A DNA stretch of 64,000 nucleotides, taken from positions 3,030,501 through 3,094,500 of the forward strand of contig CM074760.1 of the NCBI GenBank assembly GCA_037355855.1, written 5' to 3'. The position numbers and the translations under genes were made by a program. The notes under the pieces are model-generated. The model had not been told where the DNA came from. It did not search any database and was given only the letters and a program-made list of their open reading frames with translations. Below, piece by piece: positions 19,946 through 30,861 of the stretch (positions are counted from its first letter, which is position 1; each line of letters opens with the position of its first letter). This DNA comes from Pseudo-nitzschia pungens. Taxonomy: Eukaryota; Bacillariophyta; Bacillariophyceae; Bacillariales; Bacillariaceae.

Positions 19946-22545
19946 TGCTAGTTTGATTCGTTCGAGTAGATAGATCTTTGGTATTCAATGTGGTTACTGG
20001 ATTCGAAACTTTCTGCAAGCGAAAGAAAAACAAGGGCGTTAGGAATGAATATCGGTTTGAATATCAGTTCTACTACGAGCACACAGAAACACAATGCTAT
20101 CATCTTGCTATGGATGTTGCCGAAATCATAGCTTTGCGTTTTCATTTCCATACCGGAAAGGATCCAAACTTGTTTGAACGATATCATAGAATAGTAATTA
20201 GTTGCATGTTTATTGCTTCATTCTTCAGTATAGATTACAAAGATTGCCGATATATCTTCCGAGTGAACACTATTTTTTATTCTCTTCTATTGGTATCTCT
20301 CTAGATACGCAATGCCGATGTGACCGTCTTTGTCAACGGGACAATGAACCAACTTACTCGAAAGAAGGATCTTTTTCGGCGGGTCGAAGATTCAATCACG
20401 ACACAAATTAGATAATGATATCGATGCTGGATTGGTGATTCGATGGTGCGGTGCTCTTGCGGTCCGTAACGGAATAGATTTCACGAGAGGTGCACTCGGC
20501 TGCTGCTGATTTTCGTACTCACAACGAACAATCGAATTCGAATTCGTTGCACCGGAACAATGCATTCCGTTTCCGTTTGGTGTGTAGCTTAGCTGCGTTT
20601 CTTATTACAGCTGATTGCACCACGACACGAGACTCGAGAAGAAGACGAAACGACTGTTATCGGTAAACCTTATCACTACTAGCCCGCATTAAGTCATGGT
20701 TGATGGTGTTGTCTCGTCTCGACACGGTTGGCATCATTGTTGTCCCTGTCCATCGTACGTTCTTGACGCGTTGCAAAAAATCAGAGGTTCACCTATTGCA
20801 ATGTCGTACCGAAGACACATATGTATCATATCTTACATACGTGTACTACGGTTGGCTTGATGCTACCGGCAGTACCGTAGTGGTAATGTCATTGATTAGT
20901 TCCAAAACCAAAAGATCCAACACAGACAACTGTGGCAATACTATCATGAGAAAACCACACAGAAACAATTGGAATCCAAAATGATACTATAAGATATTCT
21001 TTGGAGGGTGTCGGCTGCTGAAAGCTTGATGCTGTCTGCTTGCTGGTGGTGGTACAGAATGGAAGCAGCAAATGCCAAGTGTTGTGATGACAACTGATTC
21101 CAAGTACATTGCTTGCACTGCTGCATGGATATACTCAGCATTTTCTTCTGTTACTAGTAACACATAATTCAGACACCTAGTATCATGCCCAATCATTGGA
21201 CCAATCCTTTTCTACCTCTAAGGAATTGTCATGCCACATCTTAGTGTATGTAACATCATCTGAACAGTACTATCTCACGTAGACTCACTATGAGCCAGCA
21301 CTCCATTGAATAACTACAGTACAGATAAAAATTGACCAGAACTTTGCACATCATGCCCAATGCAACAAAAAGATTTCTTGCTATTTTAAAACTTTTTTTA
21401 ATACTAAAACTACCTGCATTCTTTTGGAACTGTCTATGCTAGAATTGATATGAACCTCAAACAACAACAATGGCTTCTCTCTAGATTTGGATGCCCAAGG
21501 GGAAAAAATATCTTTAAAACAGCTCAAACATGATGATGTGAGTCAGATACTACTACTACTACTACTAGAGTCAGATAGGCAGGCATTTTGGTGAACTCGT
21601 TTTTTCTTTTTTTCATCGCAAGGTTTGGAGTTCCCTGTTCCCTTCCTCGTAGACAAAAAACAATGATCTTGAACGAAAGATCTGGCCTCAAAGAACATAG
21701 TACGAGCACGGTAGTAGTGTGTTCTGGTTCCTACTACAGTTACTAGTAGTACGACTAAGTTACTCCTCTGGCGATCGGTGTGGGAATTGGATCCGCATAC
21801 GTGGTATTACTTGTACCAGGTATAGTACAACATCGATAGTTCATCCGTCTTAAAAAAAATTCCTACCGTATTTCGGCGATCTACTCGGATTGAATCCTCC
21901 GCGATCGGCAGACCAAACGCACGGTCGGGCTTGTTCGGGACTGCGCATTCCGAACAGTTATGCTACGGGTAAGATTATTGCAACAGAGATCGACCTGGCA
22001 TTTGCTTTGCGAGTAATTGGTTCGTGTCAAATCTCGGGTTTTTGCTCGAGACGTGCTTGGAGAGGTGCGCGCAAATGATGCGTTACGGGCAAAAACCCAG
22101 TCTGGTTTGGTCCATGTAAATCGTATGCACGACAGATTCATGCCTCAACAGATTCATACCGAATAGTGTTTAAGATGCGTCCGATACGAGTGCCACACCA
22201 ACGACGAAACCAATGTCATTCATTGCACGTTGTCGTACTCTCGTTATCGAACCGTTATCTTGACAACCTAGGTTGCATGGATTGTCTATCGTGAACTCGA
22301 ATCGATTCATTCAACAATCCGCACAGAGATAGATCTTGGAATCAAATTATCTGGAGCAAGGCAACAGTGGTCCATCATCCGCGAAAGAATCAATCGGAAT
22401 CTATCTATCCATCGGTCGGTGTCGGCGGCGACGAGAGACGGATCGGACCGGAACGGAGCGTCAAGGCGTCGGAAAAGAATAGGGATACAGTAGTGTGCGA
22501 GTGCGAGTGCAACCGCGTCCTACCGGTATTGTTCCAGTCTCAACG
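19946..22545. other. Intergenic with transposon debris
   Basis: 2.6 kb with no functional gene. It includes the fossil copia RNase H segment described separately, CTACTA repeats near 21,549-21,567, and GTAAACCTTATC-type motifs near 20,660. The last 200 bp, with GTCGG/GGAGCG words, is probably the promoter and 5' UTR of the next gene. Confidence 0.4.
21039..21167 (+). pseudogene. Fossil Ty1/copia RNase H fragment
   Basis: A 42-codon stretch reads LAGGGTEWKQQMPSVV followed by MTTDSKYIACTAAW, then a TAA. This matches the RNase H region of copia pol (GGG-x-ISWKSKKQ-x-VALSTTEAEYIAAT). Stops lie immediately on both sides, the catalytic Glu of EAEY is Ser here (DSKY), and no other pol block is found nearby, so it is an old, truncated remnant unrelated in age to the intact element at 30-40 kb. 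Confidence 0.6.
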
Positions 22546-23247
22546 ATGATCGACGCCGCCGAACAGGAATCGTCGCCGTCCCCAAAAACCAACCAGCTGC
22601 AAGCACAATCCACCGGGGAAATGTCCATCTTTCAAATGTTCACGAGCGCCGTGTCGGACTGCTTGGACGAGGAGATGGGGCAGCTCAACAAGGATTTCGA
22701 GGAGGGCGCCTTTCTCTTTTCGGGCCTCCGAAACCTCATCGCGGCCGAGTTTCGAGAGGACGCCGGAACGGGGAACCGAGGCAAAGGGAGCGGCGACAAA
22801 CGCCAGGTGGGAGTAACGACGAGAGACCGCTCCGACACAGACGACACGAGCTGCATGGACGACGATGTCATGGACGACAACATGCAATACAACCAGGATG
22901 GGTCCGCGTCCGTGGCGGAACGAACGGAGGGCGACAACGACCAGCGCTCAGACTTTTTGTTTGCTCGAATGAACGACGAACTCTATGCCGCCCCCGTTCC
23001 GGACTGGGTCGTCTTCAAACCCAAAAAGAGGAGGGGGCAGCGAGACGTCCACGAGTATCCCGAACCGGAACCGATGGACGCCAATTTCTTCTTTACCTGT
23101 AACAACAAGTGCAGAAGCAACAAAAGAAAGCGAAGGCGCTCCAAGTCGCTCGACAGCAACCGCCGTTCCAAGCGGATACAAATCATCCCTCGCTGGAGGA
23201 AACGAATCCAGTTTTTCCCTTCCTTTTTCGCCAAGACTAACGAATAA
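22546..23247 (+). CDS. Unknown protein with a basic C-terminal region
   Basis: 233 residues from the ATG at 22,546 (MIDAAEQE); the frame is open upstream to 22,495. Possible conserved core at about residues 27-70: a helical block MSIFQMFTSAVSDCLDEEMG leading into LNKDFEEGAFLFSGLRNLIA. The middle is acidic and low-complexity (DTDDTSCMDDDVMDD). A second block, DELYAAPVPDWVVFKPKKRR, follows, and the tail has Lys/Arg clusters (NKRKRRRSKS, NRRSKRIQ) that would serve as nuclear localisation signals. I do not recognise the family. A single exon and the composition suggest a real gene, probably nuclear. Confidence 0.6.
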   Translation: MIDAAEQESSPSPKTNQLQAQSTGEMSIFQMFTSAVSDCLDEEMGQLNKDFEEGAFLFSGLRNLIAAEFREDAGTGNRGKGSGDKRQVGVTTRDRSDTDDTSCMDDDVMDDNMQYNQDGSASVAERTEGDNDQRSDFLFARMNDELYAAPVPDWVVFKPKKRRGQRDVHEYPEPEPMDANFFFTCNNKCRSNKRKRRRSKSLDSNRRSKRIQIIPRWRKRIQFFPSFFAKTNE

Positions 23248-23905
23248 TTCAAACCGACCAAGACCACTCTGGCTGCTTCTCTCGTGCCCCAATCGTTGCG
23301 GCGGCAATCCTTTGTTGGCGCGACGCGTACAGACGTGCGTACGTGTTGTTTGTTGCCAACCCCGATCCATCGCGGGAGAGAGAGAGAGAGAGAGAGACTG
23401 ACTGGCTAACGTGTGGAAACACTTTTTTTCACGGTGCGAGCTATCCTGTGCTACGTACGTGCAGTAAACAATTGCTACAAAATCGCATACACGTATTATT
23501 ATTAGATTATTACATAGATCTGTCTAACTAAACAACTTCTTCTATTCTTGATTATGAGGTGCAAGGTGTAAAAGTGTTCTCTTTCTCACGGAAACAATAC
23601 CAATTCAATTGCTACCATGAGCAGATACCTCCATCTCACTCGTTGTATGCAGAGGAAAGAAACTCCCAATCGCTCGAGAAATTCTCCGTCCAAAATTCTT
23701 CTCAGAGTCTCTTTCTCTGTATACAGTACTGCAAAGGATCTATGCATGTATGCATGGGCAAAGTTTGTTGGTTCTGCTTGCGTCCGAACAGAGACAGGCA
23801 GTGGATGGATTTCCTATGTCGCATGTGTTTCTTTTACGTGCGCATTGTTTAGGAAAGCATAGAAAAGCATAGCATAGCATTCCTTTGGATTGTCGGTTGT
23901 TACTT
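23248..23905. other. Convergent intergenic spacer with GA repeat
   Basis: A (GA)n dinucleotide tract lies at 23,376-23,398, shortly after the unknown basic protein. No gene is seen; the right side is the 3' flank of the PsbP-like gene. Confidence 0.4.
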
Positions 23906-24982
23906 CTATTTCGACGACACCCGCTTCTTGTTGAGTCCGGTTTCCGGTGCCGCAATGGCCTCAAAGCTCGCCGCGATCGCCTTGAAGGTCTTTTCGTTGG
24001 AGGCGTACCGAGCGCTTGTCGTCGTGACCACCAACAACACCAAAGTGCCCGTCCCCACCTGCTGCGCCGCAACCAATGCCCTCCGCTCCGATTCCCGCAT
24101 GGCGGGGGTCAGCGTCGTAAAGCCCACCGAAAAGACCTCCGGCTGGGTGGCATCGGTGCTGCCTTGTTCATTATTTGACGAGGAGGATACCTTTTTCACC
24201 TGAACGTCGTAGGGCTGTCCGTAGGCGCCGAATTTCCCCTGCGCCGCAAAGACGGACTCCATCAGGACCTTTTGAAAGGCCTTTTTCTCCCTCCAATTGC
24301 TGTTGCCGTTGCTGCCACTGCTTCCGCCGGGCGTCAACGACGCCACCTGCACAAAGGCCGATTCCGTGGACCGAATGTCTCTGGCCTCGAGCGCCCCCGA
24401 GGTTGGCAGGAGCGGCCAGGGTGTCTGGAAGGACACCAGGATTGGCGATCCGTCTCTTCCCTTGATTTCGGAAGAGACGATCCCCTGCTCGTTCTGGATC
24501 GGCGCGGACGTTTCGTCAAAGAGCTCGACGCCGGTCTCGGGCTTGGTCTTTCCGAGGCCTCCCACGCCACCGTCAAAGGCAGAGGCGGCGCCGCCCTCGA
24601 TCATTGGTTGGGATGCGATGGCCGCCGCGAGGCCCGCGGTTTTGAGGGTTCGGAGAAAGGCGTTCCGCGACTGGAATTGGGATCTGAATTGCAAGTTAGT
24701 TGGCAGTGCGGGTTCGTGTTGATCTTCTTTCATAGAAGAGTAAACTCGACTATCCATACCACTACATCGACACGTATTTTCCGAGTCCAGAATCCGATGG
24801 TGGGAAACGATGCATTGGCTGCCGCTTTTGTTGCTATTCCTTTTGCTCTTGCTGTCGCTGATGCCCGGAAGGAATCCGTAGGCTCTTCCGACGCCATCCC
24901 GAAGAACCGTTGTCGTCAGAGCGACGCAAGCAAATGCCGCAAAGAAACCTCGGAACATTGCACCAGGGAACAAAAAGGCCAC
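23906..24982 (-). CDS. PsbP-like thylakoid lumenal protein with bipartite plastid targeting
   Basis: 358 residues, single exon. A signal peptide (FAAFACVALTTTVLRD) ends in GRAYG-FLPG, the ASAFAP-type site with Phe at +1 that directs diatom proteins across the four plastid membranes. After a Ser/Lys-rich transit stretch a second hydrophobic segment at about residues 112-134 (RTLKTAGLAAAIASQPMIEG then AASA) looks like a thylakoid lumen signal. The mature part contains ILVSFQTPWPLLP, a Gly/Ser loop, and a C-terminal strand-helix (TGTLVLLVVTTTSARY, then KTFKAIAASFEAI) like the end of the PsbP fold. PsbP homologues support photosystem II assembly or other lumen functions. The fold call is by pattern only; the lumen location is more secure than the family. 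Confidence 0.6.
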   Translation of the reverse strand: MAFLFPGAMFRGFFAAFACVALTTTVLRDGVGRAYGFLPGISDSKSKRNSNKSGSQCIVSHHRILDSENTCRCSGMDSRVYSSMKEDQHEPALPTNLQFRSQFQSRNAFLRTLKTAGLAAAIASQPMIEGGAASAFDGGVGGLGKTKPETGVELFDETSAPIQNEQGIVSSEIKGRDGSPILVSFQTPWPLLPTSGALEARDIRSTESAFVQVASLTPGGSSGSNGNSNWREKKAFQKVLMESVFAAQGKFGAYGQPYDVQVKKVSSSSNNEQGSTDATQPEVFSVGFTTLTPAMRESERRALVAAQQVGTGTLVLLVVTTTSARYASNEKTFKAIAASFEAIAAPETGLNKKRVSSK

Positions 24983-25872
24983 TGCTGGCTAACGACTAGA
25001 AAGTACAATACGTGCGGACACTCCTCAAGATAGAATCCCCTACCAAATTGTCAATGCCGATGTCGGCGGGATGTTGGATTGATTCCACTACCTTCTACCG
25101 TTACGGTTGTTGGACTTCTTGACATCGACCCCTGACCACTGACGGCAGAGGGCAGGTGATGATTCTTTCATCTCTAAACAATTTTAATCTCAGGATACGC
25201 GCTCTCATCCTCAACGAAAAAGGACTAAAGAAGTGCTTCTGAGTCGCGGCGTGGAAGACACGACTCGAAAACATACCGAACATTGCACGTAAGATCTTAC
25301 CGGTATGTTCCATAACCTTACTTCTTGTACACTAAGATAAGATTACTCAAAATACAAAAAATGAGAAAACATGAGCATTTCTTTATTCATTTTTGAAAAT
25401 ATCTATTTTTTGCGACAAAATGATGTCATCATTATTTATTTTTTACTCATACCGGTACTTGTACCAGTACCTTACATCAAAATCATTTCCCCCGACTTGG
25501 CGTCAACTACTATTGTACGGGAAGCTTACTTGCGCTCGTAATTACTCGTATTCCCAACAAAAACTACGGAAAGTCCGTAATGTTGTCAACTCAGGACTCA
25601 GGTTCCTCCTTCCAACTGCCTCTCTCAATCCTGAAATTCCGTACCGAGAGGAGCATCAACAAACCTGTCGTGACTGTCGTGCTCTGAGCTAAACAGCATC
25701 ATGATCTCGTTGAAAACCACAATCAATCCCGATAGATCATGGAATACCGAAACGGAGTCGGTGGAATTGTGATTTAAGGAAGCACAGAATCGAACCGAAC
25801 CGAACAGAACAGAACCAATCCATCGAACAGAAAACACCCATCCGTTGGACGCAACTCGCTGGCTTTTGCATC
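24983..25872. other. Divergent intergenic region
   Basis: About 890 bp between the divergent PsbP-like and START-like genes. It holds TACCGGTACTTGTACC-type words (about 25,448-25,470) and an AACCG/AACAG pentamer tract at 25,790-25,815 just upstream of the START-like ATG. No gene is seen. Confidence 0.4.
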
Positions 25873-27099
25873 ATGACGACGCCGGCCGCGGAGTCCCCCA
25901 GGGCTGTGCCGTCCGATTCGGAGCTCGTCGAGCGAATCGACGTCCTCGTGCGAGAAGAAAAACACCTGGAAGCGGCCCGCCTGATCCGGAAAATCCGGGA
26001 CCCGTCGCTGGTGACGGACTCGCACCGCAAACTCCTCGACACGGCCGGAATCATCGAGCGGGCCGTCGGTGATCTCCTCTCGTCTCCCCGAGACGACAGC
26101 GAATGGATCAAGCAGGGTGAATCGCACGGACGGTACGACTTTACCATTTACTACAAGATCGGGGATGGAGCCGAGCTGAAATGCCGCATCGAGTCGCCGG
26201 TGCCCTCCGATCTGCTGGTCCCGCTGCTGAGCGTCCTCAACGAGAGCGGCCTCTACCAGACCTGGATCCCGTCCTGGCAGACGCCCTTTCGGCTGGGGGT
26301 ACAGGAATCGCAGCAATTGCTGCTGCACGAGTATCAACACGAGCACGAGCACGATCGCAGGGGACACCAGGTCATCCAGGTCTCGGTGGCGGTCCCGTGG
26401 CCAATGAAACCGCGGGAGGCATTGTTCTCGGTGCAGGCCGTCGACGACATTGACGAGAACGGATTCATTGTTGCCACCATGACCACCCTCAACGACGAAA
26501 CGGAGGACGGCCGAGCCGTCATCGAGAGCCTCCCGACCGGCTTTGAGGTCCCCCCACCGGCGTCCGGAATGGAGCGCTGCGACTTTGACGGTGCCGTGCT
26601 CTTTCGGAATTGCCCGGAACACCATCCCAACTATGCGGCGTCCAAGGCGAAATACCCCCACCGGGACCTGATCCTGTTGCAGTTCACGATGCAGTTCGAC
26701 GCCAAGATGGCCATGGTGCCAAAGAGCACGATCAACTTTGTGACCCGCACCGCCCTGGGGGTGGTCTGGAACATGCTGCTCAGGGTCGCCGAGGACGTCC
26801 GGGACGGAAACCGGGAGGAGCACCGCCGCGTCATTTCCGAAAAGGCCGACTTTTACCGGTGGGTGGAGGAGCGGTGCGAGTACATGCTGCAAACTATTTC
26901 GATTGGCGGCGGTGGCGATGGCGATGTCCTCGGCGATGGCACGGCGGCTAACGTCACTCCAAACCGTGGGAACGAATTGTGGCACAAGCAGCGGCAGCAG
27001 CAGGACGACCAAAAAGAGGAACACTCGGGACCAACAAACGACAAGCAGGAAATTGAGCGGCCCTGGACCCTGCAAGAAGTACTGCGGATGAACATGTAA
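25873..27099 (+). CDS. START-like domain protein
   Basis: 408 residues, single exon. An N-terminal helical region has a TPR-like look (VLVREEKHLEAARLIRKIRD). The central part fits the helix-grip START/Bet v1 superfamily that binds lipids: LKCRIESPVP, a helix with LVPLLSVLNESGLYQTWIP, strands in VIQVSVAVPWPMKPREALF, then FIVATMTTL, and a long C-terminal helix (FVTRTALGVVWNMLLRVAED). The W-x-P after a Leu-rich helix and the PREALF strand are typical of this group. The tail is Gly/Asp- and Gln-rich and probably disordered. No signal peptide or membrane helix is seen, so it is likely cytosolic. The ligand is unknown; lipid or sterol binding is inferred from the fold. Confidence 0.65.
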   Translation: MTTPAAESPRAVPSDSELVERIDVLVREEKHLEAARLIRKIRDPSLVTDSHRKLLDTAGIIERAVGDLLSSPRDDSEWIKQGESHGRYDFTIYYKIGDGAELKCRIESPVPSDLLVPLLSVLNESGLYQTWIPSWQTPFRLGVQESQQLLLHEYQHEHEHDRRGHQVIQVSVAVPWPMKPREALFSVQAVDDIDENGFIVATMTTLNDETEDGRAVIESLPTGFEVPPPASGMERCDFDGAVLFRNCPEHHPNYAASKAKYPHRDLILLQFTMQFDAKMAMVPKSTINFVTRTALGVVWNMLLRVAEDVRDGNREEHRRVISEKADFYRWVEERCEYMLQTISIGGGGDGDVLGDGTAANVTPNRGNELWHKQRQQQDDQKEEHSGPTNDKQEIERPWTLQEVLRMNM

Positions 27100-27195
27100 A
27101 GCTACTCAAACCGCAGTTTCCTATAGAAATCCGAGTAGCCTTCTTTTTTGGCAAGGATTGAATTGAAGTGTGCAAAACTGATCGACTCTACTCGT

Positions 27196-28551
27196 TTAGT
27201 CCGCAGAATCGTGGCCCTTCACGGAAAGAATGTCCCATTGTATCTCCTCCGGGACGAGATCCAGGTCCACCTCCACGTCGGGAAAGAGTTCCGCAGTCGT
27301 TTCGAAAACCAGGTCTTGCCTGGAGCATTCGCCGTAGTGCCACGGCAGTCTGCCGTCACCGTCCTCCTCCACCAGCGACTCGGGGTGCGAATCGATCAGC
27401 ACCTTGAGGATTCCAGGCCGGCACGACGGGGAGGCAGACGCCATATGCATCGGCAGGCGTCCGTTGTTGTCCTTTGTCGACAATTGTTGCCGACTGCAAG
27501 AATTCGAGTCGTCGATCGTGTTGATTGCTTTGTCGTCGTCATCACCAAACAAAAGGCACCGAACAATATCGTAGGCGTCCCTCGATCGGGATGTCACCGC
27601 GTAGTGGATCGGAAGCCGCCCGTGCACATCCTGTCGAAACCGGGCATCCGGCTCTAAGCGCAACCACTGGAGGACCCTGGACATCTTAATGGACCTGGAC
27701 GTCAGAGACGGGTACAGAATTTCTCCGTTGAATTCGGTCGGATCAAAGATACACTTGCACCGGTTCGCCGTGACCTGCTCGGGCCATTTCCGGAGCAGGC
27801 TGTAGATTTGCGACAGCGAATGGTTCTGCGTGCAGGCCAGCAGCAGCGGGGTGGCCCCGGATCCGTCCTGGACCCGCAGGCTCGCCTCGCACCCCTCGAC
27901 CAAAATCTCGATCACGTCGTCGTACGTGGACTTTTCCAGGAGGCTGCACTTGTTCAGCATCTTGTGGAGCTTCAGGGCGCCGGTTTCGTCGGGAAACGAG
28001 AGGAGCACCGGGTGTTGATTGACGAGAAGCCGCACAATGGAAGGATTCGGTACCCGAACTTCCAGGGCGTGGTCGAGGGGGAATTTTCCTCGGTGGTCTC
28101 GGTGCTGACAGGCATCGGGAAAGCAGAGCAAGTACTCGATGATGTCAGCACGCTCGGTTCGCTTCGACGCAAGGTGCAGCGGCAATTCGCCTCCTGTCGT
28201 GGTCGGGGTCACCAGACTTTCCGGAAATGCGTTGATGATCTTTTCTGTTATTTCTTTGATGTTGTCTCCCCACCTTCCCAGCAAGAGGCGGTGAATTGGC
28301 AGGTATCCATCGTCGTCTTCTTTTTCAACGGCCGTGGGATAGGCTTCCAGGAGAACGTCAATGACTTCCGTCTTGTGGGAAAAGAACTCGAAGGCTTTGT
28401 GAAGCAAGGTTTGGCCGTAGACGAATTCACGCCTTGCTTCGGAAGGCATCCGGTGAAATAAATCTCTCATCGCATCAGGTTCCGGAGGACCTTGGTAGCT
28501 CTTGTCGAGCAACTCGTAAATTTGGTAGGCATCGTGATAAAATGTTGTCAT
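27196..28551 (-). CDS. Ankyrin-repeat protein (diatom type)
   Basis: 451 residues, single exon. Repeated ankyrin units run from about residue 45 to 420: GQTLLHKAFEFF, GYLPIHRLLLG, GELPLHLASKR, GKFPLDHALE, GATPLLLACTQN, GRLPIHYAVTS, GRLPMHMASAS and GRLPWHYGE. Units are spaced by 35-60 residues, longer than the canonical 33, and many use G-x-LP-x-H instead of G-x-TPLH, a habit of the very large diatom ankyrin family. The N-terminus (YHDAYQIYELLDKSYQG) is not repeat-like. There is no membrane segment. A scaffolding or protein-binding role is all that can be said. Confidence 0.85.
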   Translation of the reverse strand: MTTFYHDAYQIYELLDKSYQGPPEPDAMRDLFHRMPSEARREFVYGQTLLHKAFEFFSHKTEVIDVLLEAYPTAVEKEDDDGYLPIHRLLLGRWGDNIKEITEKIINAFPESLVTPTTTGGELPLHLASKRTERADIIEYLLCFPDACQHRDHRGKFPLDHALEVRVPNPSIVRLLVNQHPVLLSFPDETGALKLHKMLNKCSLLEKSTYDDVIEILVEGCEASLRVQDGSGATPLLLACTQNHSLSQIYSLLRKWPEQVTANRCKCIFDPTEFNGEILYPSLTSRSIKMSRVLQWLRLEPDARFRQDVHGRLPIHYAVTSRSRDAYDIVRCLLFGDDDDKAINTIDDSNSCSRQQLSTKDNNGRLPMHMASASPSCRPGILKVLIDSHPESLVEEDGDGRLPWHYGECSRQDLVFETTAELFPDVEVDLDLVPEEIQWDILSVKGHDSAD

Positions 28552-29925
28552 GATACTAGTATATTAGTTTCGGATCGTTTTCGTTTCTTCTTTCTTTCCT
28601 CTGTCGTGGCAAATGGTTTCGACTCTCCCAAAACCGTTGCAGCAGTCGATCAGTAGATGCACCTGGTATCTGTGCCTTCGAAGTCTTGAACTGTTCCTGG
28701 GTCAGATGCGGCACGCATCCCTCACTTCCGATATTTGCTGAATAAAACACTTGTTTTTGCATCTTGCATCCACAAACAATCCGCCGGCTCCTATCCATCC
28801 CTCCTTTCCCCGGGGATGTGTTCAGGAATATTGTGTTGAGAACAAAGCACTTACTTCGTACGAAGTACACGTACTTCGTATTTATTATTAGTAGATCCTT
28901 GTACAAAAGGTAAGTACGTACGGGTCAAACTTGCTCCAGCAATAAGTTCAAACGTGCACTGACATACACGTACCCGTCAAAAACTATTGAGATGAATCAA
29001 TCACGTTTACCATAATGAATCAAGTCGAGTGACAGCATCTTTGCTTTTTGCAATATCTCCTTGCATACACCACCTCTGTTCAAAGTAAAGACATCCTCTG
29101 GTAGCTAACACTCTTCTCTACAATTCTCTATTCACTTTTAAACAATCTTGCTTACTCTTCCCTTAGTAAGCTCCCGAATACAGAAATTGGGCCGAAAATT
29201 GGGTGTTTTTGAGTTGGTTTTCCAGCTTGCGCGCCGTAAAAAGAACATGATAATATTATTATGATTTGTACCGTATGGTACATACATACAAAGAACAACA
29301 ATTTTTGATGTCAAGATGCTGTCACTTGTCGTGTAAAAAATGTACCAATTTCTACATTTGCCATAATGGATCAATTTTGGGAATTTTGCAACAAAACCAC
29401 TAACTACTGGGGGCCAAAGCTATGGATGCAAGTCACCGATTTCAACAGGAGTTGTTGCAAACAGTTGGTTTATAGTGTTTATGAACAGGTTGTAACTTTC
29501 GTTGAGGAGGTTTCCGTTACTAGGAGGAGATATTTGGTCGGATAGTGAGGCAACAATTTGTCACTCTGACTTAATCCATGTTAGTTTTTGACGGGTAACT
29601 TACTCATACGGTAACTTAAGGTTAAACCTTACCTCATACGTCAAACGTAGTTTTGCTCAGGTTCACAGAAAAGTAAAAGTGAAAAAAACAAAAGATACGG
29701 GAACTCGTACGTAAGAGTACGCATTGCCTGGTACATAACGATAGTACGATAAAATCACTAAGATCTACTAGTTCAATAGTGCGGTAACCTTACGTGTTTT
29801 TTAAATAATAGGAAATCACTGATTCTTTGCAACACGAAAAGTTCTTCCGAAATTCCCTATTTTTTTAAACATGAATGGATTGATATCAAAGTCAATAAGT
29901 CTCTTTGCTCAAGCATGGGAAGATG
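28552..29925. other. Intergenic between ankyrin gene and retrotransposon
   Basis: About 1.4 kb, AT-rich, with CGTACGAAGTACACGTAC-like motifs near 28,857-28,880 and TAACTTAAGGTTAAACCTTA near 29,612. No gene is supported. It forms the left flank of the element. Confidence 0.4.
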
Positions 29926-30861
29926 TGTTGATATCCGCTCGTCAGCGGTCTTCGTGGTCTAATCGTAGAGCTTAATCGGCTTATACTGCGTACTGTAAAA
30001 ATAGGCGAAAGCCTTAACAATAGCAATACATAAAGTCCTGGCAAATCGTGAGTCTACAGTGGACCATTCAAGGTCTATTGCATACACTTAGGCAATACAA
30101 GGCACTTCCCTAGAGGTACATCGGAATCGATCGAAAGGAGGGCATGATAGGTGTGTTTATTTTAGAGAAAAAGAAAGAGTGAATAAAAGGGGAGCTGAGC
30201 CAAAGCGCTCAGCTCTGTATCGTATCGTGACATCGATTCGCTAACTCGTATAATAACAGAGCTTCCGTAGCTCTGGTACTGTATTCTACGAGTAGCGTAT
30301 CGGAGTATCGTAGCGTAGCTTCGCTTAATTATCCAATCGTGTGCTAGCGATAATAACTCGCGTATGCTAGCGCGTTGGGTAACTGTTTGGGCCGGGCATC
30401 CAGTCATGGTACATATTATACACCAATGACCTGGCCCCGGCGGTAGCACGGTATCTTAGCATGGTACCATGGTAGGCTAGCATCTTTCAGTATCTCGCAG
30501 CCTTAGCAACCCTAACCCTGTAGCATTTAGCTACACCATAAAAGGTGCTTTACTCGGGGTACGTACGATTGGTACAAATCGTACGCGGCGACCCTAGTAA
30601 ACTCTGCTAGCAATACTAGACAGGATAGGTCTGCTGCTAAGCCTGTTGCTAAGCCTGTTGCTAAGCCTGCTGCTAAGCCTGTTGCTAAGCCTGTTGCTAA
30701 GCCTGTTGCTGAGCCTGTATGCTAGCAATTAGCACACAGCTCTAGCATTCAGCTCAGCACCTGTTAGTCAGTTACTGGAGGCTGCTGGCTGTAGCCCCAG
30801 TACATTCTCCTACACAGGAGCCTTGCTAGCACAGATCATAGCACCACCTCGAATATCTTCA
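29926..30861 (-). repeat. 3' LTR (936 bp)
   Basis: Runs TG...CA: plus strand TGTTGATATCCGC to CGAATATCTTCA. I found no difference from the other copy, which lies exactly 8,897 bp away along its whole length. Inside is a 12-bp tandem array (GCTAAGCCTGTT-type, seven to eight units, about 30,637-30,720) and short hairpins such as GAGCTGAGCC...GCTCAGCTC (about 30,190-30,215). A 95-codon frame on the minus strand lies within it, identical in both LTRs, without recognisable features. Confidence 0.95.

Noticed and set aside
30162..30449. 95-codon frame inside each LTR
   Set aside because: Identical in both LTRs simply because the LTRs are identical; no protein features.
30630..30720. Possible CRISPR-like array (12-bp repeat)
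   Set aside because: Direct tandem repeats without spacers inside an LTR of a eukaryotic retrotransposon.
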